NCBI RefSeq assembly: GCF_902499045.1
Contig: NZ_CABVPL010000001.1
Coordinates: 186,001-250,000 of the forward strand
Reading direction: 5' to 3'
Source: Burkholderia latens
GTDB lineage: Bacteria > Pseudomonadota > Gammaproteobacteria > Burkholderiales > Burkholderiaceae
DNA length: 64,000 nt
Part shown: positions 38,446 to 46,861 of the stretch, in pieces
How positions within the stretch are numbered: the stretch's first letter is position 1
How the letters are laid out: every line of letters begins with the position of its first letter
Program-made: the position numbers and the translations under genes
The notes under the pieces: model-generated
What the model was told of the DNA's origin: nothing
Seen by the model: only the letters and a program-made list of their open reading frames with translations
Databases searched by the model: none

Positions 38446-39759
38446 ATGCAAGCTGATTCCATCGGCAATGCGGCTGCCGATCGTGCGGCCGACAAGGCGA
38501 CGCGTCGCCTGATTCCCTTTCTGCTGCTGATGTACGTGCTCGCGTTTCTGGACCGCGCGAACGTCGGCTTCGCGAAGCAGGCGCTGCACGATGTCGTCGG
38601 CATATCGGATGCGGCGTTTGCGTTCGGCGCGAGCATTTTCTTTATCGCCTATGTGTTGCTTGAAGTGCCGAGCAATCTCGCGCTGCACAAGGTCGGCGCG
38701 CGCATCTGGATGTGTCGCATCATGGTGACGTGGGGACTCGTGTCTGCGGCGACGATGTTCGTGCAGGGCTCAACGAGTTTCCAGGTGCTGCGCTTCGTGC
38801 TAGGGGCGTGCGAGGCGGGGTTCTTTCCCGGCGTGATCCTTTATCTGACGTACTGGTTCCCGGCTGCACGCCGCGCCAAAGCCATGGGTCTCTTCTACTT
38901 CGGCGCGCCGCTCGCATTCATGTTCGGGGCGCCATTGTCGGGCTACCTGTTGCGATTCGAGGGCATGCTCGGCCTGCATGGGTATCAGTGGATGTTCATG
39001 CTCGAAGGCCTCGCCGCGACGGCAGTCGGCGCGTGGGCGTACTTCTACCTCGACAACAAGCCCTCCGACGCGGCCTGGCTGGATGCCGAAGAAAAGCGCG
39101 AGCTCATCGCCACGCTCGAAGCTGAAGATGCGGAGAAAGTGTCACACACCTCACAAAGCCTGAGCGCGATTCTCGCGAATCGCACGGTACTGTATTTCGG
39201 GCTGGTGTTCTTCCTGATTCAGATGGGCGTGTCCGTTGTCGTGTTCTATCTGCCGACATTCATCGGCAAGCTTTTGGGCACGGGGCCGAACACGCTGGTG
39301 GGCTTCGTAGTCGCGATTCCGTGGGCGTGTGCGCTGATCGCGACCTACGCCGTCCCGAAAGCCGCCGGACGTACGGGACGCCTGACGCCCTTCGGCTGCG
39401 CGAGTCTTGCGGTCGCGGCTATCGCCATGTTCGTGTCGGCCGGCGCCTCGCCGCTTGTCGCCGTGGCCGCGCTATGCGTAGCCGTCGCGGGACTGTGGGC
39501 GGTTCAACCAATCTTCTGGACGATGCTCACGAACCGCCTCGGCGGAATGGCGGCGGTCTCCGGCGTGGCGATGGTGAACACGATCGGTAACATCGGCAAC
39601 TTCGTCTCGCCAAACGTGAAGGCGTGGGCCGACGCGAGCTTCGGATCCGGCGTGGCGGGTCTGATTCTGTTGAGCGGTGTCGTCGTGTTTGCCGCGGTGC
39701 TCTTTATCGGCGCGCGCCGTTCTCCGCAACTGGCCGTTGGGAAGGCATTGCACCCGTAA
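38446..39759 (+). CDS. MFS transporter, anion:cation symporter (ACS) family
   Basis: A 437-residue 12-helix permease. The opening helix ends in FLDRANVGFAKQAL, the hallmark of ACS-family carriers of organic acids, and FLGAP/FGAPLSGYLL and LDNKPSDAAWLD (central loop) are also typical. It would import the carboxylate or polyol substrate of the island pathway. GGAGGAG lies before the ATG at 38446; an upstream frame start is ignored for lack of a ribosome site. Confidence 0.9.
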   Translation: MQADSIGNAAADRAADKATRRLIPFLLLMYVLAFLDRANVGFAKQALHDVVGISDAAFAFGASIFFIAYVLLEVPSNLALHKVGARIWMCRIMVTWGLVSAATMFVQGSTSFQVLRFVLGACEAGFFPGVILYLTYWFPAARRAKAMGLFYFGAPLAFMFGAPLSGYLLRFEGMLGLHGYQWMFMLEGLAATAVGAWAYFYLDNKPSDAAWLDAEEKRELIATLEAEDAEKVSHTSQSLSAILANRTVLYFGLVFFLIQMGVSVVVFYLPTFIGKLLGTGPNTLVGFVVAIPWACALIATYAVPKAAGRTGRLTPFGCASLAVAAIAMFVSAGASPLVAVAALCVAVAGLWAVQPIFWTMLTNRLGGMAAVSGVAMVNTIGNIGNFVSPNVKAWADASFGSGVAGLILLSGVVVFAAVLFIGARRSPQLAVGKALHP

Positions 39760-40084
39760 AGCGAAAGCGTCACGGCGGCAAATACGGAATGACTCAATGC
39801 TCATGCTTCCGCCGCTTTCTGGCGATCTCGCAAGGACAATTCGAGCAAGCCAGTTCCAATTAAGGGCAACCCTTGGTACTTCTTTCGGCTGGTCGTCCCG
39901 CACTTGGGTCGACCGATCGATCGTCCGATGTATCTTCGTAAGCCGTCAGCCGAGGGAACGCAGGCCGGACGGCTGAAGTGGGTCGATTGCTGCCGATGGC
40001 CGAATTCCCCAGTGAGCGCTCTGGCGCGCGCCGACAGGAATCTGCCGCCGTCGCGCCACATGAGGCATGCTTGACTTCGACGCT
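39760..40084. other. Right end of the island, no recognised gene
   Basis: These 325 bases separate the MFS gene from the glsA stop. Short frames exist on the minus strand but none matches a family I recognise; no integrase motif is visible. The last 22 bases before the glsA stop resemble the outer flank of the left repeat. Confidence 0.5.
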
Positions 40085-40999
40085 TCAAAAGATCGACCGC
40101 TCCGAATACGTCGTCAACCATTCCAGCGCCAACGTCCCCGCCAGCGAGTTCCCGTTCGCATCGAGCCCCGGCGCCCACACGCACACGGCCATCTCCCCCG
40201 GCAGCACCGCGACGATCCCGCCGCCGACGCCGCTCTTGGCCGGCAGCCCGACGCGATAGACGAAGTCGCCCGCCGCATCGTAGGTGCCGCAGGTCAGCAT
40301 CAGCGCCGACAGCCGCTTCGCCGAACTCGTATCGACGATCCGCTCGCCGGTGACGGGCGCGACGCCGCCGTTCGCGAGAAAAAGCGCGGCCTGCGCGAGC
40401 TCGACGCAGTTCATCTCGATCGCGCACTGACGGCAATACGCATCGACCACCGTGTCCGGCGGCATCTGCATGTTGCCGAAGCTCGCCATGAAATGCGCCA
40501 TCGCGCGGTTGCGTTCCGCGTGCTGCAACTCCGACAGCGCGACGCGCGAATCGTAATCGATGTCGTTCGAGCCGATCAGCCGCCGCACGAATTCGACGAG
40601 CGCGGTCTCGGCCTTGACGAACCGGCGGCACAGCACGTCGGTGACGACCAGCGCGCCCGCGTTGATGAACGGGTTGCGCGGCTTGCCGCGCTCGCTTTCG
40701 AGCTGAACGAGCGAGTTGAACGCGGTGCCGGACGGCTCGCGGCCGACCCGCTCCCACAGCGCGTCGCCCAGCAGCTGGAACGCGAGCGTGCACGCGAACA
40801 GCTTCGAGATGCTCTGGATCGAGAACCGTTCGCGCGCATCGCCGACCGTGTAAACGTTTCCATCGAGCGTCACGACGGCCATCCCGAACTTGTCGGCAGG
40901 CACTTTCGCGAGCTCGGGAATGTAGTCGGCAACGCGACCCTGGCCGATCCAGGGAGCGAGTTCGGTGTGGATCCGTTCGAGGATCGGCTGATAGTTCAT
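40085..40999 (-). CDS. glsA: Glutaminase A
   Basis: A 304-residue glutaminase that hydrolyses glutamine to glutamate and ammonia. It has the serine beta-lactamase-like fold with the catalytic S-x-x-K in SIQSISKLFA, and family signatures PRNPFINAGAL and LPAKSGVGGG. The start MNYQPILERIHTELAPWIG is at 40999. Its last codons come from the inserted island: the 47-bp right repeat (40,092-40,138) and stop replace the original 3' end now at 35,231. The protein sequence is unchanged by this. Confidence 0.95.
   Translation of the reverse strand: MNYQPILERIHTELAPWIGQGRVADYIPELAKVPADKFGMAVVTLDGNVYTVGDARERFSIQSISKLFACTLAFQLLGDALWERVGREPSGTAFNSLVQLESERGKPRNPFINAGALVVTDVLCRRFVKAETALVEFVRRLIGSNDIDYDSRVALSELQHAERNRAMAHFMASFGNMQMPPDTVVDAYCRQCAIEMNCVELAQAALFLANGGVAPVTGERIVDTSSAKRLSALMLTCGTYDAAGDFVYRVGLPAKSGVGGGIVAVLPGEMAVCVWAPGLDANGNSLAGTLALEWLTTYSERSIF
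40092..40138. repeat. Right copy of the 47-bp direct repeat within glsA
   Basis: It is identical to 35,238-35,284 and lies within the last codons of intact glsA. The right boundary of the island falls inside or next to this block. Confidence 0.95.
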
Positions 41000-41220
41000 C
41001 ACGTGACGCAGGGCGGGCGCGCGGCCCGGATTCGACGGAGCCCGTATGGAACCGTTTTGGCGCCGGTTCGTCAAGCGCGGCGGCCATTGAGCCCTTATTT
41101 TCGAGATGGACGAACGGACAAGCCGCGGGCGCAGTATCATGCGGTACGTTTCGGCCGATGGCCGGCAGCCGGCGCGGGCCGGAGCCGCCGCGGCCTCCCC
41201 GTATGTTTCGACCGTTACCC

Positions 41221-41931
41221 ATGTCTTTTCGCATCCTGCTCGTCGAAGACGACACCCGTCTGTCCACGCTGATTGCCGGCTATCTGCGCAAGAACGACTA
41301 TGAAGTCGACACTGTGCTGCATGGCGACGCCGCCGTGCCGGCGATCCTGTCCACGCGCCCGGACCTCGTCATTCTCGACGTGAACCTGCCGGGCAAGGAC
41401 GGCTTCGAGATCTGCCGCGAGGTGCGCACGGAGTACGACGGCGTGATCATCATGGTGACGGCGCGGGACGAGCCGTTCGACGAGCTGCTCGGCCTCGAAT
41501 TCGGCGCCGACGACTACGTGCACAAGCCGGTCGAGCCGCGCATCCTGCTCGCGCGGATCAAGGCGCAACTGCGCCGCGCGCCCGCACGCGCGGCCGAAGG
41601 CCCCGCGGCGCAGCCGGAGCGCTACACGTTCGGGCAGTTCTCGATCGACCGCACCGACCGCTCGGTCGTGCTGCCCGGCGGCGACTCGCCCGACCTCACG
41701 TCGGCCGAGTTCGACCTGCTGTGGGTGCTGGTGTGCCATGCGGGCGAAGTGGTGAGCCGCGACGACCTGATGTTGCAGCTGCGCGGCGTCGAATTCGACG
41801 GCCTCGACCGCACGATCGACGGGCGCATCTCGAAGCTGCGCCGCAAGCTGCACGACGATGCCGGCAACCCGCAGCGGATCAAGACGATCCGCAGCAAGGG
41901 TTATCAGTTCAGCAAGCATGCGTGGGAATGA
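41221..41931 (+). CDS. rstA: OmpR-type response regulator (RstA-like)
   Basis: A 236-residue regulator. The receiver domain shows the acidic pair VEDD, the phospho-acceptor in LVILDVNLPGKDG and the lysine in DDYVHKPVEP; the C-terminus is a winged helix (RTIDGRISKLRRKLHDD). It resembles RstA. It is followed after 64 bases by its sensor kinase gene and is divergent from glsA, 221 bases away. No strong ribosome site precedes the ATG; 41203 is an alternative start. Confidence 0.88.
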   Translation: MSFRILLVEDDTRLSTLIAGYLRKNDYEVDTVLHGDAAVPAILSTRPDLVILDVNLPGKDGFEICREVRTEYDGVIIMVTARDEPFDELLGLEFGADDYVHKPVEPRILLARIKAQLRRAPARAAEGPAAQPERYTFGQFSIDRTDRSVVLPGGDSPDLTSAEFDLLWVLVCHAGEVVSRDDLMLQLRGVEFDGLDRTIDGRISKLRRKLHDDAGNPQRIKTIRSKGYQFSKHAWE

Positions 41932-41995
41932 CGCCGCGCCGGCGCAGCGACGCCGCACGCGGCCGCCCCGCATCGCACGATAGCCGGAAGCCGCG

Positions 41996-43126
41996 ATGAT
42001 CCGACGCACCCGTTCGCATCCCGATGCGCCGCCGCTGTCGACGCTGCGCTACGTCAAATGGCGCTGGCTGCATTTCCGCCGCGCATGGACGGACACGCGC
42101 GCCGACCGCATTCCGAGCTGGTCGCGCCTGTACGTGCGCACTTACCTGCACCTGCTCGGCCTCGTGCTGCTGACCGCGCTGGTGCCGGCGCTCGCATTGT
42201 GCGTCGTGTTGTCGCCGGAAGTCGTGTGGCACGCGTTCGACGCGCTGCCGGGCGACATCTGGATCGTGCTCGCATTCGTGTTCACCGCGCCGGCGCTCGC
42301 CGCATACCGATGGATGCGGCCGGTCTGGTCGGATCTCGTGATGGTGCGCGAGCGCGCAATCGACTTCACCGGCGGGCGCTTCAACACGCGCGCGCGGGAG
42401 TCGCACAGCGTGATCATCGGCCCGCTCGCGCGCACGCTGAATGCGCTCGCGATGCGCATGGAGCGGCTGATCGCCGCGCAGCGCGACCTGACGAACGGAA
42501 TCTCGCACGAATTGCGCACGCCGCTCGCACGCGTGCGCTTCGCGCTCGAGATGCTGCGCGAGCCGGGCTCCGCGGCCGAATACCACGGCGCGCTGGAGAG
42601 CATCGCGCAGGACGTGACCGAGCTCGAGGAACTGATCGACATGAGCCTCACGTACGCACGGCTCGAATACAGCTCGCTGCAGTCGAACCTCGAGCTGACG
42701 GCGCCGGTCGCGTGGTTCGAGCACCAGATCAGCGACGCGCAGCTGCTGTATCCGGAGCGCGCGATCGAATCGCGCATCGCGATCGCGTCGGACCTGCGCG
42801 TGAAGATGGATCGGCGGCTGATGTCGTACGCGATGCGCAACCTGCTGCGCAATGCGAGCAAATATGCGGCGTCGCGGATCGTCGTCGGGATCGCGATCGA
42901 GCACGGCAACATCGCGATCTTCGTCGAGGACGACGGCCCCGGCGTGCCGGAGAGCGAACGCGAACGGATCTTCGATGCGTTCGTGCGGCTCGACCGCCGC
43001 ACCGGCGGCTACGGGCTCGGCCTCGCGATCACGCGGCAGGTGCTGCACGCGCACAACGGCCGGATCGCGGTCGTCGATCCGGTGGAGCTCGGCGGCGCGC
43101 GCTTCGAGATCAGCTGGCCGATCTGA
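41996..43126 (+). CDS. rstB: Sensor histidine kinase (RstB-like) with minimal periplasmic loop
   Basis: A 376-residue kinase: two membrane helices (about residues 50-72 and 90-106), a HAMP-like linker, the phospho-acceptor histidine in GISHELRTPLARVR, N-box NLLRNASKYA, DDGPGVP and the G-box GGYGLGLAI. The loop between the helices is only about 17 residues (SPEVVWHAFDALPGD), far shorter than in E. coli RstB, which suggests sensing within the membrane. It is the partner of the adjacent response regulator. Confidence 0.88.
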   Translation: MIRRTRSHPDAPPLSTLRYVKWRWLHFRRAWTDTRADRIPSWSRLYVRTYLHLLGLVLLTALVPALALCVVLSPEVVWHAFDALPGDIWIVLAFVFTAPALAAYRWMRPVWSDLVMVRERAIDFTGGRFNTRARESHSVIIGPLARTLNALAMRMERLIAAQRDLTNGISHELRTPLARVRFALEMLREPGSAAEYHGALESIAQDVTELEELIDMSLTYARLEYSSLQSNLELTAPVAWFEHQISDAQLLYPERAIESRIAIASDLRVKMDRRLMSYAMRNLLRNASKYAASRIVVGIAIEHGNIAIFVEDDGPGVPESERERIFDAFVRLDRRTGGYGLGLAITRQVLHAHNGRIAVVDPVELGGARFEISWPI

Positions 43127-43132
43127 ACGCCG

Positions 43133-45556
43133 TCAGTATGTGCGGCCGAGCTGCAGATAGACGTTGCGCCGGCCGCCCGGCGCGAGCGCGACACCCATGT
43201 ACACCGGCCCGAACGCGGTCGACAGGCTCGTGAAGAACGTATAGCTCTGCTTGAGCGCGCCGCCGCCGATTTTCTGGCCGCTCGACCACACGTTGCCGAC
43301 TTCCGCGCTCGCGCCGATCGACAGCGCCTTGACCGGCGACGCGTTGAACGTCATCAGCTGGTTCATGTAAGTCACGTTGCCGTACGCGAGCTCGTTGCCG
43401 TTCAGCTGGTCGGCCGCATACGCGGCGAGGTGCTGGAAGCCGCCGAGCGTGAAGTTGAATGCGTTGATCAGATTGGTGCCGCCGATGCTCTTGCCGCCCT
43501 CGATCGTCGCGCTGACGCTGTGCCGGCCGAACTGCTGCGCGATCATCGCCTTGCCGTAGATGTCGGTGAACGGCGTATTGGAGATCGCGTCGGCGAATTG
43601 CTGCGCCGACTGGCTGTTGTGCGACAACAGCGAGCGTTCGACGCGGAATTCGGTGTAGTAGCCGCGGCGCGGGAACATCGGGTCGTCGAGCTGATCGATG
43701 ACGAGCCGCGCTCGCGCGGTCAGCGCCTGCGACGAGAAGCTCGGCCACAGCAGCGTCGACGTGCTGCCGTCGTCGCTCGAGAACGGCAGGTTGTAGTTCG
43801 GCGAGCCGTGCCCGGTCGCGTAGCCGATACCGATCCGGAAGTCGCCGAGGCGCCCGATCGGCAAGCCGAAGTCGAGCCCCGCGCGCGTCGTCTGCATCAG
43901 ATACTGGTTCAGCTTCACGTCGCCGCTGTTGTCGTACAGGTTCGCGTAGCGGCGCTGGTACTCGGCGTACGGCGCGATGTAGAAGCCGTAAATCGACGCG
44001 AACGGCTGGCGCAATTCGACGCGCGCCGACTGCAAGTCGCTGCCGATCGTCGTATCCGCGCGGAACTCGAGCCCCGACTCGGTGAGCCACGGCCGCCGGT
44101 AGCCGACGTGCAGGCGGAAGCCGCCCTCGTCGGTCGAGCTGCTCGACATCCCGACGCCGAACAGCAGGAAATTCGGCCCCCAGTATTTTTCCCGCGCGTC
44201 GATCTCGAGCACGTTGTCGTCGCCGTGGCTCACGATCTGCTGCGTCACGCTCTCGAAATTGCCGCCGGTCGTCAGCGTGAGCAGATCCTCGCTGACGGTC
44301 GCCGGATCGTAGATGTCGCCCGGTTTCACGTGCAGCGCGTTGCTGACGACACGCTTCGGCACGCCGCCGGTCGTCTTGATCTCGATCCGCGTGATGCGGA
44401 TCGGCGGCGGCAGCGGCTGCGCATGCGCTGACCGGTAAGCCGCGTACTGTTCCGGCGTGAGCGCGAAGTGGCGAAGGCGCGGCAGCGCCGCGGTCGCGGC
44501 CGCCTCGCCGGCGGCGATCGCCTGCTTCGCGTTCTGGAAATCGGTGAACGCGAGCGAGCCGAGGTCGGGCGTCAGCAGCACGTCCTGCGCGGCAAGCTGC
44601 TTGCGCTGCGACGTCACGTTCTGGCGGATCAGGATGCCGACCATCTGCTGCATCACGTCGGCCGGCGACGCGAGCGCGTCGAGCGGACGCAGCGGCGAGC
44701 CGATGTCGACGGCGATCACGACCTTCGCACCCATCTGGCGCGCGGTGTCGACGGGCAGGTTGCTCACGAGGCCGCCGTCGACGAGTGCACGGCCGTTGAT
44801 CTCGGCCGGCGCGAACAGGCCGGGCATCGCCATGCTCGCGCGGATCGCGAGCGGCAGCGAGCCGCGGTCCAGCACGACCATCTGGCCGGTCTGCAGGTCG
44901 GTCGCGACCGCGCGATACGGGATCGGCAACTGGTCGAACGGCTGGTTGGTCGGCACGGCAGCCGTCCAGTTCGCGAGCAGCGCCTGCAGCCGGTTGCCCT
45001 GCACGAGGCCGACCGGCGCCTTCACGCCTTTCTTGCCGAAGCCGAGCGTCAGCCCGCTGATGTACGAGCGCTCGTCCTCGCGGCTGCTTTGCGGCAGGTC
45101 CGCGCGGTCGGTCACGTCGAACGCGATGTCGGCCAGATTCACTTCGGACAGGCGCTTTTGCATCTCGTCGGCGGCCATTCCGCTCGCATACAGGCCGCCG
45201 ACCACGGCGCCCATGCTCGTGCCCGCGATGCAGTCGATCGGGATGCGGTTCTCCTCGAGCACCTTCAGCACGCCGAGATGCGCGTATCCGCGGGCGCCGC
45301 CGCCGGACAGCACGAGGCCGATCGACGGCCGGCCCGCGGGGCCGCCGTCGGCGATGCACGTGGGTGCGGCCGAGGCGGCTGTGGCGGGCGCCGCGGCAGT
45401 CGGGGCCGCAGCGGCGGCCGTGGCCGCGGTGGCGGTGCGGTTGGCGGTGTCGGCGGCCGGCAAGGGCTGCGCGGCGACGGTGCAGCACCAGAGCGCAACG
45501 AGCGTTGCGCCGAGCTGGCGCACCCCCGGCCAGCGAAGAGAAGCGGGCGCTGTCAT
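43133..45556 (-). CDS. Patatin-like phospholipase with POTRA and outer-membrane barrel (type Vd autotransporter, PlpD-like)
   Basis: An 807-residue exported protein. After a signal peptide (residues ~1-30) and an Ala/Thr-rich linker comes a patatin domain with the oxyanion GGGARGYAHLG, nucleophile GTSMG and catalytic Asp in DGGLVSNLP. A POTRA domain (IRITRIEIKTTGGVPKRVVSNAL) and a 16-strand BamA-like barrel ending in LQLGRTY follow. That order defines type Vd secretion, in which the lipase is carried to the cell surface. The start at 45556 is chosen because the signal peptide then begins at once. It converges closely on rstB. Confidence 0.88.
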   Translation of the reverse strand: MTAPASLRWPGVRQLGATLVALWCCTVAAQPLPAADTANRTATAATAAAAAPTAAAPATAASAAPTCIADGGPAGRPSIGLVLSGGGARGYAHLGVLKVLEENRIPIDCIAGTSMGAVVGGLYASGMAADEMQKRLSEVNLADIAFDVTDRADLPQSSREDERSYISGLTLGFGKKGVKAPVGLVQGNRLQALLANWTAAVPTNQPFDQLPIPYRAVATDLQTGQMVVLDRGSLPLAIRASMAMPGLFAPAEINGRALVDGGLVSNLPVDTARQMGAKVVIAVDIGSPLRPLDALASPADVMQQMVGILIRQNVTSQRKQLAAQDVLLTPDLGSLAFTDFQNAKQAIAAGEAAATAALPRLRHFALTPEQYAAYRSAHAQPLPPPIRITRIEIKTTGGVPKRVVSNALHVKPGDIYDPATVSEDLLTLTTGGNFESVTQQIVSHGDDNVLEIDAREKYWGPNFLLFGVGMSSSSTDEGGFRLHVGYRRPWLTESGLEFRADTTIGSDLQSARVELRQPFASIYGFYIAPYAEYQRRYANLYDNSGDVKLNQYLMQTTRAGLDFGLPIGRLGDFRIGIGYATGHGSPNYNLPFSSDDGSTSTLLWPSFSSQALTARARLVIDQLDDPMFPRRGYYTEFRVERSLLSHNSQSAQQFADAISNTPFTDIYGKAMIAQQFGRHSVSATIEGGKSIGGTNLINAFNFTLGGFQHLAAYAADQLNGNELAYGNVTYMNQLMTFNASPVKALSIGASAEVGNVWSSGQKIGGGALKQSYTFFTSLSTAFGPVYMGVALAPGGRRNVYLQLGRTY

Positions 45557-45826
45557 GGTGGAATACCTGGCGTGATCGGGCATCGGACGCCTGCCGGGAG
45601 CAGGCAAGACCGAGAGATTACCGTGTTTTACAAGCGCAACGCGAGCGGCCGATGCGCAGCCGCGAACCGGCGAAAACGCATGTTCGGTCAATTCGTCGCG
45701 AAAAAATCATCAGAATTGCCTAAAGTATCGGAACGATTTGCCGCTAAAGCCCGTGATGGGGCGGCGAAGGCGCGTCCCTGGGATGCGGCCTGGCCGTTTC
45801 GGCTCGTTTGTCAAAAAAGGCTTGAT

Positions 45827-46861
45827 ATGTCGACACCGCTGTTCGGAAAGTTGTTTGCGCAACCCGTTGCGATCGACCCTGGAACGGCGAGTACGCGGAT
45901 TTACACGCACGAGCGCGGCGTGGTGCTGAACGAGCCGTCGGTCGTCTGCTTTCGCAAGGCCGGCGCATCCGACGCGCGGCCGACGCTCGAGGCGGTCGGC
46001 GAACTCGCGAAGGCGCTGCTCGGCCGCGAGCCGGGGCATCTGGAGTCCGTGCGGCCGATGCGGCACGGCGTGATCGCCGATGCGCACGCCGCCGAGCAGA
46101 TGATCCGCCGCTTCATCGACATGTCGCGCACGCGCTCGCGCTTCGGCCGCCGCGTCGAGGTCACGCTGTGCGTGCCGTCGGACGCGACGGCGGTCGAGCG
46201 CCGCGCGCTGCGCGACGCCGCGTTCGCGGCCGGCGTATCGGACGTCGAACTGATCGACGAGGCGCTCGCCGCCGGGCTCGGCGCAGGCTTGCCGGTGACG
46301 GAGCCGGTCGGCTCGATGGTGATCGATATCGGCGGCGGCACGACCGAAGTCGCGGTGATCGCGCTCGGCGGCATCGTCTACCGCGAGGCGATCCGCGTCG
46401 GCGGCAACCAGTTCGACGCGGCGATCGTCAACCACGTGCGCAACCTGTACGGCGTGCTGCTCGGCGAACAGACGGCCGAGCGCGTGAAGAAGACGATCGG
46501 CTCGGCCACCAGCGCCGTGCCGCGCACGTCGACGCGCGCGATCGGACGCGGCGTCGAGGACGGCCTGCCGCGCTCGATCGAGCTGTCGAACCACGACGTG
46601 GCGGACGCGCTGGCCGCGCCGCTCAAGCAGGTGATCGGCGCGGTGAAGTCGGTGCTCGAAAACGCGCCGGCCGAACTCGTGACCGATATCGCCGATCGCG
46701 GCGTGATGCTGACGGGCGGCGGCGCGCTGCTCGCGGACCTCGAACGGCTGCTGCGCGACGAAACGGGGCTGAGCGCGCGCGTCGCCGACGAGCCCGCCAC
46801 CTGCGCGGTGCGCGGCGCCGGCGAGGCGATGGGGCGGCTCGCGACGCGTTCGGCGGACTGA
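45827..46861 (+). CDS. MreB/Mbl paralogue, solitary
   Basis: A 344-residue actin-fold protein. MreB features include AIDPGTASTRIY (phosphate 1), DIGGGTTEVAVIALGG (phosphate 2) and MLTGGGALLADLERLL (adenosine motif). It is not followed by mreC or mreD, so it is a second, unlinked MreB-like protein rather than the main cell-shape operon. It may polymerise at the membrane or have a specialised role. AAGG lies before the ATG. It is divergent from the patatin-barrel gene, 270 bases away. Confidence 0.9.
   Translation: MSTPLFGKLFAQPVAIDPGTASTRIYTHERGVVLNEPSVVCFRKAGASDARPTLEAVGELAKALLGREPGHLESVRPMRHGVIADAHAAEQMIRRFIDMSRTRSRFGRRVEVTLCVPSDATAVERRALRDAAFAAGVSDVELIDEALAAGLGAGLPVTEPVGSMVIDIGGGTTEVAVIALGGIVYREAIRVGGNQFDAAIVNHVRNLYGVLLGEQTAERVKKTIGSATSAVPRTSTRAIGRGVEDGLPRSIELSNHDVADALAAPLKQVIGAVKSVLENAPAELVTDIADRGVMLTGGGALLADLERLLRDETGLSARVADEPATCAVRGAGEAMGRLATRSAD

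Larger units (their letters stand above)
35285..40091. mobile_element. Inserted genomic segment at the 3' end of glsA
   Basis: A 4.8-kb segment bounded by 47-bp perfect direct repeats derived from the glsA 3' end. The cargo is a LysR regulator divergent from a three-gene operon (shikimate-dehydrogenase-like, TIM-barrel isomerase-like, ACS-family MFS). Insertion restores glsA with an equivalent C-terminus brought by the element. No integrase or transposase is visible inside, so the mobility gene has been lost or acts in trans. Base and codon use of the cargo appears less extreme than the flanking genes. Confidence 0.8.

Noticed and set aside
39801-41267. A 488-residue minus-strand frame over glsA
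   Set aside because: It is out of frame with the well-supported glutaminase gene.
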